Assembly: GCA_029762625.1 (NCBI GenBank)
Contig: JARVGI010000001.1
Span: 372,001 to 436,000 of the forward strand
Reading direction: 5' to 3'
Source: Methanomicrobiaceae archaeon
GTDB taxonomy: Archaea; Halobacteriota; Methanomicrobia; Methanomicrobiales; Methanomicrobiaceae
Length of the DNA: 64,000 bases
Shown piece by piece: positions 24,982-33,718 of the stretch. The notes beneath the pieces are model-generated. The model was not told the origin of the DNA and made no database searches. It saw only the letters and a program-made list of their open reading frames with translations. How positions within the stretch are numbered: the stretch's first letter is position 1; each line of letters opens with the position of its first letter. A program made the position numbers and the translations under genes.

Positions 24982-26388
24982 ATGCGCCGTTCATACCTCG
25001 GGAAACTGGTCCTCCGCTGGTGCGATCGCTGCCACGTGCCCGTGCTGGGCAGCCGCTGCGCCTGCGGCGCCGAAACCAGACCGGTTCCCATCACCCCGCC
25101 GGGAGACATCCGCCCGGCGTTTGATGCAGATATCAGGCACATCAATACGGTGTGCAGGGAATATTTCGGATCGGATCTCGTCCCGGAAGGGCACCTCGCC
25201 CTCCTGAACAAGATTCCCGACGCCGACCGCATGGAAGAGATCATCCTTGGCGGAAGCGTGGTCAGCGCACTCCGTTTTCTTCCCGGCGAGAAGCGCTGGG
25301 AACCCATCCCGCGGCTTGCCGCGGCACAGTTCATGCAGCCATCGAAACGACGCGTGATCGTCGACCGCGGCGCTGTCGAATCAATCCGGCAGGGTTCGAG
25401 CGTGCTTGCGCCCGGGCTTGTCGGGATGGACGAAGGGATATGCGAGGGCGACGAGGTCGTCATCTTCGATGAGGACGGGCAGTGCGTCGGCGTGGGCAGG
25501 GCAAAAGTCGGCACCGGAGAAGCGCGCACCATGCAACGGGGCATGATCGTCCGCACCCGCAAAAATGTCCCGTCACCCTGCATCCCGGGCAGGGCGACAT
25601 GGGACGATGCGGTGGAGGCAAACAGTGCCATTCTCGACCGCGCCGAAACCGAAAGTGTTCGGTTCGTGCGCGATGTGGCGGCAAAAAACCCCCTCCCGGC
25701 AAATGTCTCCTATTCGGGGGGCAAAGACAGCCTTGCGACCCTCCTCATCGTCCGCAAGGCGATCGGCGAGGTCCCCCTGCTCTTTGCGGATACGGGGCTT
25801 GAGTTTGCTGAGACCTACCGGAATATCGAGGAGGTCGCATCGGCGTACGGGCTCGAGGTGATCCGCACGGGCAGCGCGGACACCTTCTGGGAAGCTTTTG
25901 CGCGGGAAGGCCCTCCTGCCGTCGATAAGCGGTGGTGCTGCAAGGCATGCAAACTGCTCCCGGTGCGCGATCTCATCGCAGAGCGGTGGGGCGAATGCCT
26001 CTCGTTTATCGGGCAGCGCAAGTACGAATCGTTTGCACGAAAAAACAGTCCGAGGGTATGGAGAAACCGCGTGGTCGGCTGCCAGCTTTCCGCCGCACCC
26101 ATCCAGCACTGGACCGCCCTGCATGTCTGGCTCTACCTCTTCCGCGAGCACGCCCCCTACAATGCGCTGTACGAGCAGAGGATCGACAGGATCGGGTGCT
26201 ACATGTGCCCCTCGAGCGACATGGCGGTGTTTGAGACGATTCGCGAGGAGTTCCCCGAACTCTGGGCGACCTGGCAGGCGAGGCTCATCCAGTGGCAAAC
26301 AATAAACGGCCTCTCCGTCGAATGGATAGAGAAGGGATTGTGGCGACGTATCGGAGAATCAGGGGATGAAGACGGTAGCTATTCTTGA
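24982..26388 (+). CDS. Zn-ribbon/PUA/PP-loop ATPase with Fe-S cysteines (PAPS reductase family)
   Basis: This 468-residue protein has three parts. Residues 10-30 hold a zinc-ribbon half (WCDRCHVPVLGSRCACG). Residues about 115-200 look like a PUA RNA-binding domain (RRVIVDRGAVESIRQG through GVGRAKVG). The C-terminal half is a PAPS-reductase/PP-loop domain with YSGGKDSLATLLIV. Cysteines in RWCCKACKL and IGCYMCPSS could bind [4Fe-4S]. Archaeal members are annotated as PAPS reductases; with a PUA domain, an RNA-sulfur role is equally possible. The start follows a TATA box; the end overlaps hisH by 23 nt. Confidence 0.88.
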   Translation: MRRSYLGKLVLRWCDRCHVPVLGSRCACGAETRPVPITPPGDIRPAFDADIRHINTVCREYFGSDLVPEGHLALLNKIPDADRMEEIILGGSVVSALRFLPGEKRWEPIPRLAAAQFMQPSKRRVIVDRGAVESIRQGSSVLAPGLVGMDEGICEGDEVVIFDEDGQCVGVGRAKVGTGEARTMQRGMIVRTRKNVPSPCIPGRATWDDAVEANSAILDRAETESVRFVRDVAAKNPLPANVSYSGGKDSLATLLIVRKAIGEVPLLFADTGLEFAETYRNIEEVASAYGLEVIRTGSADTFWEAFAREGPPAVDKRWCCKACKLLPVRDLIAERWGECLSFIGQRKYESFARKNSPRVWRNRVVGCQLSAAPIQHWTALHVWLYLFREHAPYNALYEQRIDRIGCYMCPSSDMAVFETIREEFPELWATWQARLIQWQTINGLSVEWIEKGLWRRIGESGDEDGSYS

Positions 26389-26968
26389 TTACGGGCTGGG
26401 AAACCTGCGCAGCGTGATGCGGGGCCTCGAACGTTCGGGAGCGCACGCGTTGATCACCGCCGATATTGAAACAGCCTCCTCTGCCGACGGCATCGTGCTT
26501 CCCGGCGTGGGAGCATTCTCGCAGGGCATGGAGCAGCTGCGGACGATCCAGGATACGCTGATCGCCTATGTCAGGGATGCTCCGGTGCTCGGGATCTGTC
26601 TGGGGATGCAGATGCTCATGGAGTGGAGCGAGGAGCACGGCCTGCACCGGGGCCTCGGCCTCGTCCCGGGAACGGTCCGGCGGTTCCCGAAGGAGGATGG
26701 CTTCAAGGTGCCCCACATGGGATGGAACACCATTCGCATCAACAATGAATCCCCCCTTTTTGACGGGATCCCGCAGGAAAGTTACGTGTATTTCGTGCAT
26801 TCCTACTACGCCGACACCGCACCCGAATACCGCGCCTCCACGACCTCGTACATCTGCCCGTTCGCCTCCTCGCTGCAGAACGGCAATGCCTTCGGGGTGC
26901 AGTTCCACCCGGAAAAGAGCGGTGCAGTGGGCCTCAAAATCCTTGAAAACTTCATTGATCTGCTCTGA
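26366..26968 (+). CDS. hisH: Imidazole glycerol phosphate synthase glutaminase subunit
   Basis: This 200-residue class I amidotransferase supplies ammonia to HisF in histidine synthesis. The N-terminus (VAILDYGLGNLRSV), nucleophile motif (VLGICLGMQML near residue 75), and His/Glu dyad (GVQFHPEKSG near residue 177) are all present. No hisF is nearby. It begins inside the 3' end of the preceding gene, so coupled translation is likely. Confidence 0.96.
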   Translation: MKTVAILDYGLGNLRSVMRGLERSGAHALITADIETASSADGIVLPGVGAFSQGMEQLRTIQDTLIAYVRDAPVLGICLGMQMLMEWSEEHGLHRGLGLVPGTVRRFPKEDGFKVPHMGWNTIRINNESPLFDGIPQESYVYFVHSYYADTAPEYRASTTSYICPFASSLQNGNAFGVQFHPEKSGAVGLKILENFIDLL

Positions 26969-27049
26969 CTCCCCCCCGACCCCGGCACCGCCCGGCTTTT
27001 CAAAAAGAGGAGAGGCGGGGCCAGTCATCCCCCGCGTATGCTGCGCCTG

Positions 27050-27655
27050 CTATTTCCTGCGGTAGAGGTAGAGCTCATAGGTGATTAGCAGCAGCAGGAT
27101 CAGGCACCCGCCCGAAAAGAATGCCAGAACGAGATCATGGATCGGCACCGGGAACTCGCCGGCCGGGGCCCGCAGCGCACCGTCCTCCTGCGCAATGCCG
27201 AAACCGTTCGACGGGCTTTGCAGGGTTTTTTCAAGGTCAGGTGCGCCCGGCAGCAGCCCTCCCGGGGCGATCAGGGGGGCAACTGCCACCATCATGAAGG
27301 AGGCAAAGATCAGGATTGCAAAGAGGGACGCGTACTTGAGCAGGATCGAGTGGATATCCTTTGTCGCAGGGCTCACGATGACGAGCTGATCGCGAAGCCC
27401 GTAGATCTTCATCTCCCGGCCTTTTTCGCTCCAGCGCATCCGGACGACATCGATGATGCCCGCACTGCTCAGTTTGTCAAGATGGTAGGTCACCGTGGTG
27501 ATGGGAAGCGAGAGCGCCTCGGAGATCTGGGAGGAGGAGTATTCGCCTTCCTTCATGAACACAAGGATATCGCTGGCAGTCTTGCTCGCCATCGCCCGGG
27601 CAATTTTTTTCGCCCGTTCATCGCCGGGCTCAAGGATCACCACATCCTCAGTCAT
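27050..27655 (-). CDS. Membrane-anchored winged-helix regulator (ArsR-like)
   Basis: This 201-residue protein has an N-terminal winged helix at residues 20-85 (SSSQISEALSLPITTVTYHLDKL is the recognition region). Two hydrophobic helices follow, near residues 108-132 and 172-197, the last ending in YLYRRK. This is the layout of archaeal membrane-bound HTH regulators. The ATG at 27655 overlaps the alaS stop by 8 nt; the longer open frame upstream is inside alaS. Its signal is unknown. Confidence 0.88.
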   Translation of the reverse strand: MTEDVVILEPGDERAKKIARAMASKTASDILVFMKEGEYSSSQISEALSLPITTVTYHLDKLSSAGIIDVVRMRWSEKGREMKIYGLRDQLVIVSPATKDIHSILLKYASLFAILIFASFMMVAVAPLIAPGGLLPGAPDLEKTLQSPSNGFGIAQEDGALRAPAGEFPVPIHDLVLAFFSGGCLILLLLITYELYLYRRK

Positions 27656-30392
27656 TGAGCATTGCCATGATTGCCGAACGTCCCGCGGCGAGTGCCTCTT
27701 CAAGATGCTCCTTCTCTGCCCCGCCTCCCTGTCCAAGATCGGGCTTTCCTCCGCCCTTTCCGCCCAGGAGCGTGCACACTTCCCTGACGATCTCGCCGGC
27801 GTTCACCGCATCCGAGCCTGACGCAACCACCACGTGCACGCGTTCGTTGCCGCCGGCAAGTAATGCCACGCCTCCCTTCGCAGAGACGCGGGTTGCAAGG
27901 GAGACCAGTTCACGGGGTGATGCGTCCACCGCCTGCACCGCAACGGAGGTTTCGCCCACGCGGTCGATTACCAGCTGCGCCATCTCCAGTCCGACCAGCT
28001 TGTTCTGGAGCCGCTCGATCTCCTTCTTCTGCTCCTTCCATTCGTTGAAGAAGCGCTCCACGGTCTGTGGGAGGTTTTCGTGCTGGACCGAGAGCGTGGA
28101 TGCCGCCTGGCTGAGAATCTGCTCCACGTGCTGCATATAGTATATCGCTGCCGTTCCGGCGGCAAATTCGAGTCGTTCGATGCCGTCCTGCACATGTTCG
28201 ACCCTGATGATCTTGATGGGGCCGATCTCGCCCGTGCACCGGCAGTGCGTCCCGGCGCAGGCCTGCACGTCCCCGCAGACCTTCACCACGCGGATCTCGC
28301 GTCCCGGCGGGACCCCGCCCTGGTAGAGATCGAAGCCGTATTTTTGCTCCGCCCGGGTCCGGTCCTCCGATTTGATGTAGACCGGCATGTCGGCGAGCAC
28401 CATACGGTTTGCCGCGATCTCGATCCTGCGCAGTTCCTCGGGGGAGATGTGCTTGTAGTGACGGATATCAAGCCTCGAGCTCTCGCTGCCTTTCTGCGCG
28501 CCAGCCTGGTGCACGTGCCGCCCGAGGATGTCACGCGCCGCGTGGAGAAGGACGTGGGTGGCGGTATGGTGGCGCATCATGGACCACCGGCGTTCCTCGT
28601 CCACCATTCCCTTGACGCGTTCGCCCCGTTTCAGCGCGCCTCCCCTGATCTGGTGCAGGATCACATCGCCGATCCTGAACGTGTGCTCGATGCGCACCAT
28701 GGAGTCCTCGGTTACCAGCGTCCCGGTGTCCGAAGGCTGGCCGCCGCCTTCCGGGTACAGGAGCGTCTGGTCGAGCACCGCGTAGCCGTCGAAATAGTCC
28801 AGCACGATCGCCTCGAACTCGATCTCGCAGGGCTGCTCGTAGTACAGCTTCTTGGTCGCGGGGAGGGACCGGATACGCTCTTTGAGCGGTGCATGCTCAT
28901 CGTCGGCTTCCGCCGCAGTCTCCGACTCCGAATGGACATCCGCGATATGCGAGTAGAAGTCGTCGGGCAGGTCGACCACCGCCCCCTCCTCCGCTGCAAC
29001 ATCCCTGACAATTTCCGGCGGGATGCCGTGTGAATCGTACAGCGTGATCAGTTCTGCAAGGGGGACCCGTTCGCTCTTCTTTTTATACGTGCGGGCAATC
29101 TTCTGGACGATGCGCGTCCCCCGCTCCATCGTCTGGGCGTACTTGGCAACTTCATTGTTCACGATCTCCCGCACGACGCCGGGTTCCTGCTCGAAGGAAT
29201 CGATGCCGATGATATCCATCTGCATCTCGATCAGGTCGGCCAGATCGTCCTCGAGATCCAGTTCCTGCATCATGCGAAGGGTGCGCCGGAGCACGAGCCG
29301 GGCGAGGTAGCCTTCATGGGCATTCGAGGGGACGATACAGTCCCCCAGCATGTAGGTCAGGCAGCGGGTGTGGTCGGCGATGGTATAGACTTTCTCGATG
29401 GGCGTGATCATCTTCTGCAGTTTTTCCATCGATACGCCGATGCTCACGGCGACCTTCTTGCGCAGGTCATAGAGGTTCGACCCGTGGATATCCATGAGCC
29501 CCGCATACTTGGCGTTGAGCGCGAGAATCTTGGTATATTCGGATTTTTCCAGCATCTCCTCGAGGCCCGCGGACGACATCAGCCGGCTCACCATCTCCGG
29601 CATCACCGCGTCATAGATGGTGGGCGAGCCGCGGGACGCCCAGACCAGGCGCTCGAGCCCGTATCCCGTATCCACGATCCTGATGTTCATGGGGTAGTAG
29701 GCGGCACCGTCCAGTTCCACCGGTTCATGCGCCGTGGGCTTTTTGCCCAGGCTCATGAACACCAGCGTGGCAACTTCAAGACCGCCGATGATGACCTCGA
29801 CACTCGGCCCGGCGTTGCCGCCCCCGATCCAGGGATGCTCCTTGTAGGTCACGGCATTGAGGTCTCCGCCGATGGAGGCCAGAAATTCGTCGCAGAGTTC
29901 CACCGTCCGGTCCTTCCAGTAGATCTCCTCGTCCGGGTAGTTGAAGGCGTGGTGGGCCATCATCTCAAATGTCGTCAGGTGCCTGCCGGAGCGCCCCACG
30001 GAATCGAGATCGTTGAGGCGGATACAGGGCTGCGAGATGGTGAGCGGGTTCGCCGGAGGCGGGACTTCTCCGCCGGTCACAAAGGGCTGGAAATCCGCAA
30101 TCGAGGCGATGGTAAGATAGATGTCGTCCCGCCACCGTGCGGCAACGGGATAGCGCTCGATGCGAGTGTGGTCATGCCGCTCGAAAAAGGAGAGGAAGGC
30201 CTCACGCATCTCGTCGGTCGTATGCGGGGTGAACACGGGATGCCCGATAAACGAGTAGGGCTCGCACGGTGCGTCGCCACACAGTTCACGGTTCGGGTCG
30301 CGTGTCCAGAACGCCGATCCGCATTTTTTACAAATTTTCCGCACAAGACCTTGCGAATGAAAATAATCAAGCTGGTATTCTTCCTCGAGCAT
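27648..30392 (-). CDS. alaS: Alanyl-tRNA synthetase
   Basis: This 914-residue enzyme charges tRNA-Ala. The archaeal-type N-terminus with a Cys pair (KICKKCGSAFW) is present, followed by the class II catalytic core (motif-like RHDHTRIERYPVAARW). The editing domain has the zinc motif HTATHVLLHAA and its partner CAGTHCRC. The C-terminal Gly-rich GGKGGGKPDLGQGGG is the DHHA1 domain. A TATA-like CATTTATATCG lies about 45 nt upstream. Confidence 0.98.
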   Translation of the reverse strand: MLEEEYQLDYFHSQGLVRKICKKCGSAFWTRDPNRELCGDAPCEPYSFIGHPVFTPHTTDEMREAFLSFFERHDHTRIERYPVAARWRDDIYLTIASIADFQPFVTGGEVPPPANPLTISQPCIRLNDLDSVGRSGRHLTTFEMMAHHAFNYPDEEIYWKDRTVELCDEFLASIGGDLNAVTYKEHPWIGGGNAGPSVEVIIGGLEVATLVFMSLGKKPTAHEPVELDGAAYYPMNIRIVDTGYGLERLVWASRGSPTIYDAVMPEMVSRLMSSAGLEEMLEKSEYTKILALNAKYAGLMDIHGSNLYDLRKKVAVSIGVSMEKLQKMITPIEKVYTIADHTRCLTYMLGDCIVPSNAHEGYLARLVLRRTLRMMQELDLEDDLADLIEMQMDIIGIDSFEQEPGVVREIVNNEVAKYAQTMERGTRIVQKIARTYKKKSERVPLAELITLYDSHGIPPEIVRDVAAEEGAVVDLPDDFYSHIADVHSESETAAEADDEHAPLKERIRSLPATKKLYYEQPCEIEFEAIVLDYFDGYAVLDQTLLYPEGGGQPSDTGTLVTEDSMVRIEHTFRIGDVILHQIRGGALKRGERVKGMVDEERRWSMMRHHTATHVLLHAARDILGRHVHQAGAQKGSESSRLDIRHYKHISPEELRRIEIAANRMVLADMPVYIKSEDRTRAEQKYGFDLYQGGVPPGREIRVVKVCGDVQACAGTHCRCTGEIGPIKIIRVEHVQDGIERLEFAAGTAAIYYMQHVEQILSQAASTLSVQHENLPQTVERFFNEWKEQKKEIERLQNKLVGLEMAQLVIDRVGETSVAVQAVDASPRELVSLATRVSAKGGVALLAGGNERVHVVVASGSDAVNAGEIVREVCTLLGGKGGGKPDLGQGGGAEKEHLEEALAAGRSAIMAMLND

Positions 30393-30446
30393 GGAAAACC
30401 ACGTTCTTCTGCTGTACTGTACTTGCGCGAACGATATAAATGGTTA

Positions 30447-30773
30447 CTATAGCCCCCTCATTGACCATGTATCCTGGTACCAGAGAGGGTAGTTTTCATA
30501 TTTCCCCGTCGCCTCGGCAATCCTGACGGCGAGGATATGCCAGCAGTGCCTGCTCCGGTACATGAAGTCGCTGCACGTGCAGAAATCCTCGTCGACGACG
30601 TACTCGTCGCTCTGCCCGACCACCACAAAAAAGTCCAGATAGCGCTTGACGCGGCCCTCGTCGACCGCACGCAGGGCCTTTCTGCCGCGCTCGCCAAAGA
30701 CGTCCTCGATGCGCCGCCTCGCGTCAGCAGTCAGGCATCCACCCTCGCGCAGGCATTCCCAGACATCATTCAT
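30447..30773 (-). CDS. SWIM zinc-finger protein
   Basis: This 108-residue protein has the SWIM pattern CxCx(n)CxH in FCTCSDFMYRSRHCWHILA at residues 64-82. The domain binds DNA or protein partners and in archaea is often found in small stand-alone proteins. The N-terminal half is helical and basic (RGRKALRAVDEGRVKRYLDFF). The ATG overlaps the stop of the upstream Nif3-family gene as ATGA. Function is not known. Confidence 0.88.
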   Translation of the reverse strand: MNDVWECLREGGCLTADARRRIEDVFGERGRKALRAVDEGRVKRYLDFFVVVGQSDEYVVDEDFCTCSDFMYRSRHCWHILAVRIAEATGKYENYPLWYQDTWSMRGL

Positions 30774-31477
30774 TGCAGGGTGACCATCCGCGGGGGATCA
30801 GGGATGAATTCCCAGCCCATGCGCATCGCAAGCTGGCGCATGCCGGGGGATTCCAGCGCATAGTGGGTGGACTCGATGAGCGGGAGCGGTGAGGCAAGGG
30901 CGACACTGTGCTTGAGTTCCGCCGAGAGAAACGCATCCGCCCCCCACTCTGCCGCCTCGTCGATGAGGTCGGGGTCGAATCCGCTCCCCCCTACGACCGC
31001 AAGGCTCCCGGGTGTCTCCATGGTGCCATAGACCCGCGCACCGCCGCCGAGTCGGCGGACAATCTCGTCGGGGGTGATTTCACAGGCGCCCACCACCCCC
31101 AGCGTCATGTGCTCCACATCCTGCAGTTCCAGCAGGCCTGCGAGGGCATCGTTGATGCCGCCCGCAGCGCGGTCGAAATTCGAGTGCATGACATAGACGT
31201 TTGTGTCGGTGGACAGGAGACGGCGCAGCAGCGCCGCACATCTCCCCTCGATCCGGGTGATCGGGTGCCAGAGGGGGGTGTGGTGCACCACCAGCATATC
31301 GGCGCCAGAGGCGATTGCCGCGTCCACGACCCGCGGCGTTGCATCGAGTGCGCACACGACCGTCCCGATCTCGCGGGCCCCCTCGACGACCAGCCCGATC
31401 CTCCCCTCGTCGTACTCCTCGGCAAGATCGCCCGGTGCGATCCGCTCCATGGTGCGAATGAACTGATCAATATGCAT
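30770..31477 (-). CDS. Nif3-like dinuclear metal-centre protein
   Basis: This 235-residue protein belongs to the Nif3/YbgI/DUF34 family. The metal-binding regions are VVHHTPLWHPI near residue 62, VYVMHSNFDRAAGGIN near 93 and the C-terminal ALIESTHYALE-like stretch near 205, supplying His, Asp and Glu ligands. Members have been called GTP cyclohydrolase type 2 but the true role is unsettled. The ATG at 31477 has SD GGGTGG; the frame is open 14 codons upstream. Confidence 0.92.
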   Translation of the reverse strand: MHIDQFIRTMERIAPGDLAEEYDEGRIGLVVEGAREIGTVVCALDATPRVVDAAIASGADMLVVHHTPLWHPITRIEGRCAALLRRLLSTDTNVYVMHSNFDRAAGGINDALAGLLELQDVEHMTLGVVGACEITPDEIVRRLGGGARVYGTMETPGSLAVVGGSGFDPDLIDEAAEWGADAFLSAELKHSVALASPLPLIESTHYALESPGMRQLAMRMGWEFIPDPPRMVTLQ

Positions 31478-31826
31478 GATTCCACCCATTTCCCGGCAGG
31501 CGCGCCATGCATTCCGCATCCATCCTTCGCGGCGGCGCGACCGTTTTCATGATAAGTTTACGCATCCCCCTCCCCCATAACACTATTGCATCGCCTGCAC
31601 CGGGACGGAGCGTGGACGCCGAACCCACGCCTGCACCCTCCTCCCGACAGGAACGGCAATACCGCCGCCGCATACAGCACAAGGCAAGGGGTCCTACCAA
31701 CGACTATTACTCCCATTCTGGCAGGATCTCCTTTGAATGCAGGGGAATGAAAATTCATTCGGGGAATAAATATTACTAATAATAATATTCCATTAGATTC
31801 AATATGCACCAAAAACCATTTCTTGT
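31478..31826. other. Intergenic region between divergent genes (349 nt)
   Basis: No convincing gene lies here; the short open frames on both strands lack a start signal and have biased composition. The part next to the Nif3 gene is GC-rich. The last 90 nt are AT-rich and hold an inverted repeat (31769-31789) and a TATA-like CAATATGC about 25 nt before the start of the sulfurtransferase gene. Confidence 0.6.
31769..31789. promoter_or_regulatory. AT-rich inverted repeat upstream of the homocysteine operon
   Basis: AATATTA and TAATATT are exact inverted copies separated by 7 nt, ending about 38 nt before the ATG, just upstream of the TATA-like box. The low complexity makes chance plausible. Confidence 0.3.
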
Positions 31827-33335
31827 ATGCACAAGTCCATCGACCTGATCAACGAACGCATTCGAGACGGGAACGCTCGCGTCGTTTCCGCCGAGGAGAT
31901 GCCCGATATCGTGCAGGAGCTCGGCGAGGAGAGAGCTCTGGAGGAGGTTGACGTCGTCACCACCGGCACGTTCGGGGCCATGTGTTCGTCAGGGGCATTT
32001 TTTAACTTTGGACATGCCGACCCACCGATCCGGATGGAGCGGATCTGGCTCAACGACGTGGAGGCCTATGCGGGTATCGCTGCGGTGGACGCCTACCTCG
32101 GCGCCGCCTCCGATTCGGATACGCAGGGCATTGAGTACGGGGGGGCGCACGTCCTCGAGGATCTCGTGGCGGGCAATCCGGTCGAACTGCGCGCACTCTC
32201 GCGGGGGACGGACTGCTACCCGAGAAAGACGATCACGACCGAGCTCTATCTCGAGGACATGAACCACGCTATCATGTGCAACCCTCGCAATGCCTTCCAG
32301 CGCTATGCGGCCGCCACGAACACCAGCGAGCGCACGCTCCACACCTACATGGGCACCCTGCTCCCGCATGGCGGTAATATCAGCTTTTCAGGAGCCGGCA
32401 CGCTCTCCCCCCTCGCAAACGATCCCCACCTGCGGGTGATCGGAAGCGGGGTGCCGATCTTTCTCTGCGGCGCCCGCGGTATGGTGGTGGGTGACGGGAC
32501 CCAGTCGTCGCCGGGATCGCAATTCGGCAACCTGATGACCACCGGCGATCTGCAGGAGATGTCATATGACTTCCTGCGGGCCGCCACCTTCACCGGCTAC
32601 GGGGCGACCCTGTACGTCGGCGTCGGCATCCCTCTCCCGGTCATCGATATCGGGGTGGTGCGGAGCACCGCCGTGCGTGACGAGGATATCAGCACCCCCG
32701 TCGTCGATTACGGGGTGCCGCGACGCGACCGGCCAACGGTCAGGACCGTGACCTATCAGGATCTCAAGAGCGGGGTCATCGAGATCGACGGGGAAGAGGT
32801 ACGGACCTCCTCGCTCTCGAGCTTTCGCAAAGCACGGGAAGTGGCGGGGGAACTTGCAAGATGGATCGAGACCGGGCAGATGCTGCTCTCGATGCCGACG
32901 CGCACCCTCGATGCGACCCGCACGGTGCACCCGATCCGGGAGACCGCCCAGGCCCCGCGCGTGAAGGAGATCATGGAGAAAAACGTGGTGTCGATCGCCG
33001 AAGACGAGGAGATCAGGACCGCCGCGAAAAACCTGCTGCGCGGGGAGACCAACCACCTCCCGGTGCTCAACGGCGAGGGGAAACTGGTGGGCATCGTCAC
33101 CACCTACGATATCTCCAAGGCCGTGGTCAGGCCGGACAGCGGGCCGCGGGTGCGGGACATCATGACCCGGAAGGTCATCAAGACCAGCCCGGACGAACCG
33201 GTTGACATTGCGGCCCGGAAACTGGAACAGCACAACATCAGCGCCCTTCCCGTGGTGGACGAATCGGATCGCCTGCTCGGGATGCTGACGGCGATCGACC
33301 TCGGCAAGCTCTTCGGCGGGAGGTGGAGGCGGTGA
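31827..33335 (+). CDS. Homocysteine biosynthesis protein, DUF39-CBS (aspartate-semialdehyde sulfurtransferase type)
   Basis: This 502-residue protein has the COG1900/DUF39 domain over residues 1-365 and two CBS motifs in the last 125 residues (VKEIMEKNVVSIAEDEEI and VRDIMTRKVIKTSPDEPV). The MA1821 family converts aspartate semialdehyde to homocysteine in anaerobic archaea with its ferredoxin partner. Candidate catalytic Cys residues lie in GAMCSSGAFF, GTDCYPRKT and IFLCGARGM. The CBS pair suggests nucleotide sensing. The two partner genes follow with stop/start overlaps. Confidence 0.93.
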   Translation: MHKSIDLINERIRDGNARVVSAEEMPDIVQELGEERALEEVDVVTTGTFGAMCSSGAFFNFGHADPPIRMERIWLNDVEAYAGIAAVDAYLGAASDSDTQGIEYGGAHVLEDLVAGNPVELRALSRGTDCYPRKTITTELYLEDMNHAIMCNPRNAFQRYAAATNTSERTLHTYMGTLLPHGGNISFSGAGTLSPLANDPHLRVIGSGVPIFLCGARGMVVGDGTQSSPGSQFGNLMTTGDLQEMSYDFLRAATFTGYGATLYVGVGIPLPVIDIGVVRSTAVRDEDISTPVVDYGVPRRDRPTVRTVTYQDLKSGVIEIDGEEVRTSSLSSFRKAREVAGELARWIETGQMLLSMPTRTLDATRTVHPIRETAQAPRVKEIMEKNVVSIAEDEEIRTAAKNLLRGETNHLPVLNGEGKLVGIVTTYDISKAVVRPDSGPRVRDIMTRKVIKTSPDEPVDIAARKLEQHNISALPVVDESDRLLGMLTAIDLGKLFGGRWRR

Positions 33336-33718
33336 AACTCCTGGTGACCTTTTCACGAAAAGGAGGGCATGAACCGGTCATTGCCCGCACCGTCAAGGAG
33401 ACGGGTGTGCTCATCAACGTGGAACGCGCCCATATCGACTCCCATGCGGGGGAGGTGCTGATCGACGTGCCCGACGAGTATGCACAGACCGTCTGCAGGA
33501 GCATGGTGGGGGCCGGCGCGAATGTCAAGGTTCTCGAAGATGCGGTGGTGCGGGACGAGAACGAGTGCATCGATTGCGGAGCATGCATCAGCGTCTGCCC
33601 GCAGGATGTGTTCTTCCTCGATGAGAACTGGAACCTGCAACTGCACGCGGAGCGGTGCGTGCTGTGCGGCAAGTGCGTCGTCGCGTGTCCCCATAACGCC
33701 CTCTCCATCCTCGAATGA
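33332..33718 (+). CDS. NIL domain-ferredoxin fusion (MA1822 type)
   Basis: This 128-residue protein has an N-terminal NIL domain (residues 1-70) and a C-terminal 2[4Fe-4S] ferredoxin with CIDCGACISVCP and CVLCGKCVVACP. It is the electron partner for sulfur incorporation by the DUF39-CBS protein. I choose the GTG at 33332 because it overlaps the upstream stop as GTGA behind a GGGAGGTGGAGG stretch; a GTG three codons earlier is also possible. Confidence 0.92.
   Translation: MKLLVTFSRKGGHEPVIARTVKETGVLINVERAHIDSHAGEVLIDVPDEYAQTVCRSMVGAGANVKVLEDAVVRDENECIDCGACISVCPQDVFFLDENWNLQLHAERCVLCGKCVVACPHNALSILE

Noticed and set aside
26969-27049. Possible bidirectional terminator after hisH
   Set aside because: The GC-rich stem is only 4 bp and imperfect, and the T-run is short, so I did not annotate it.
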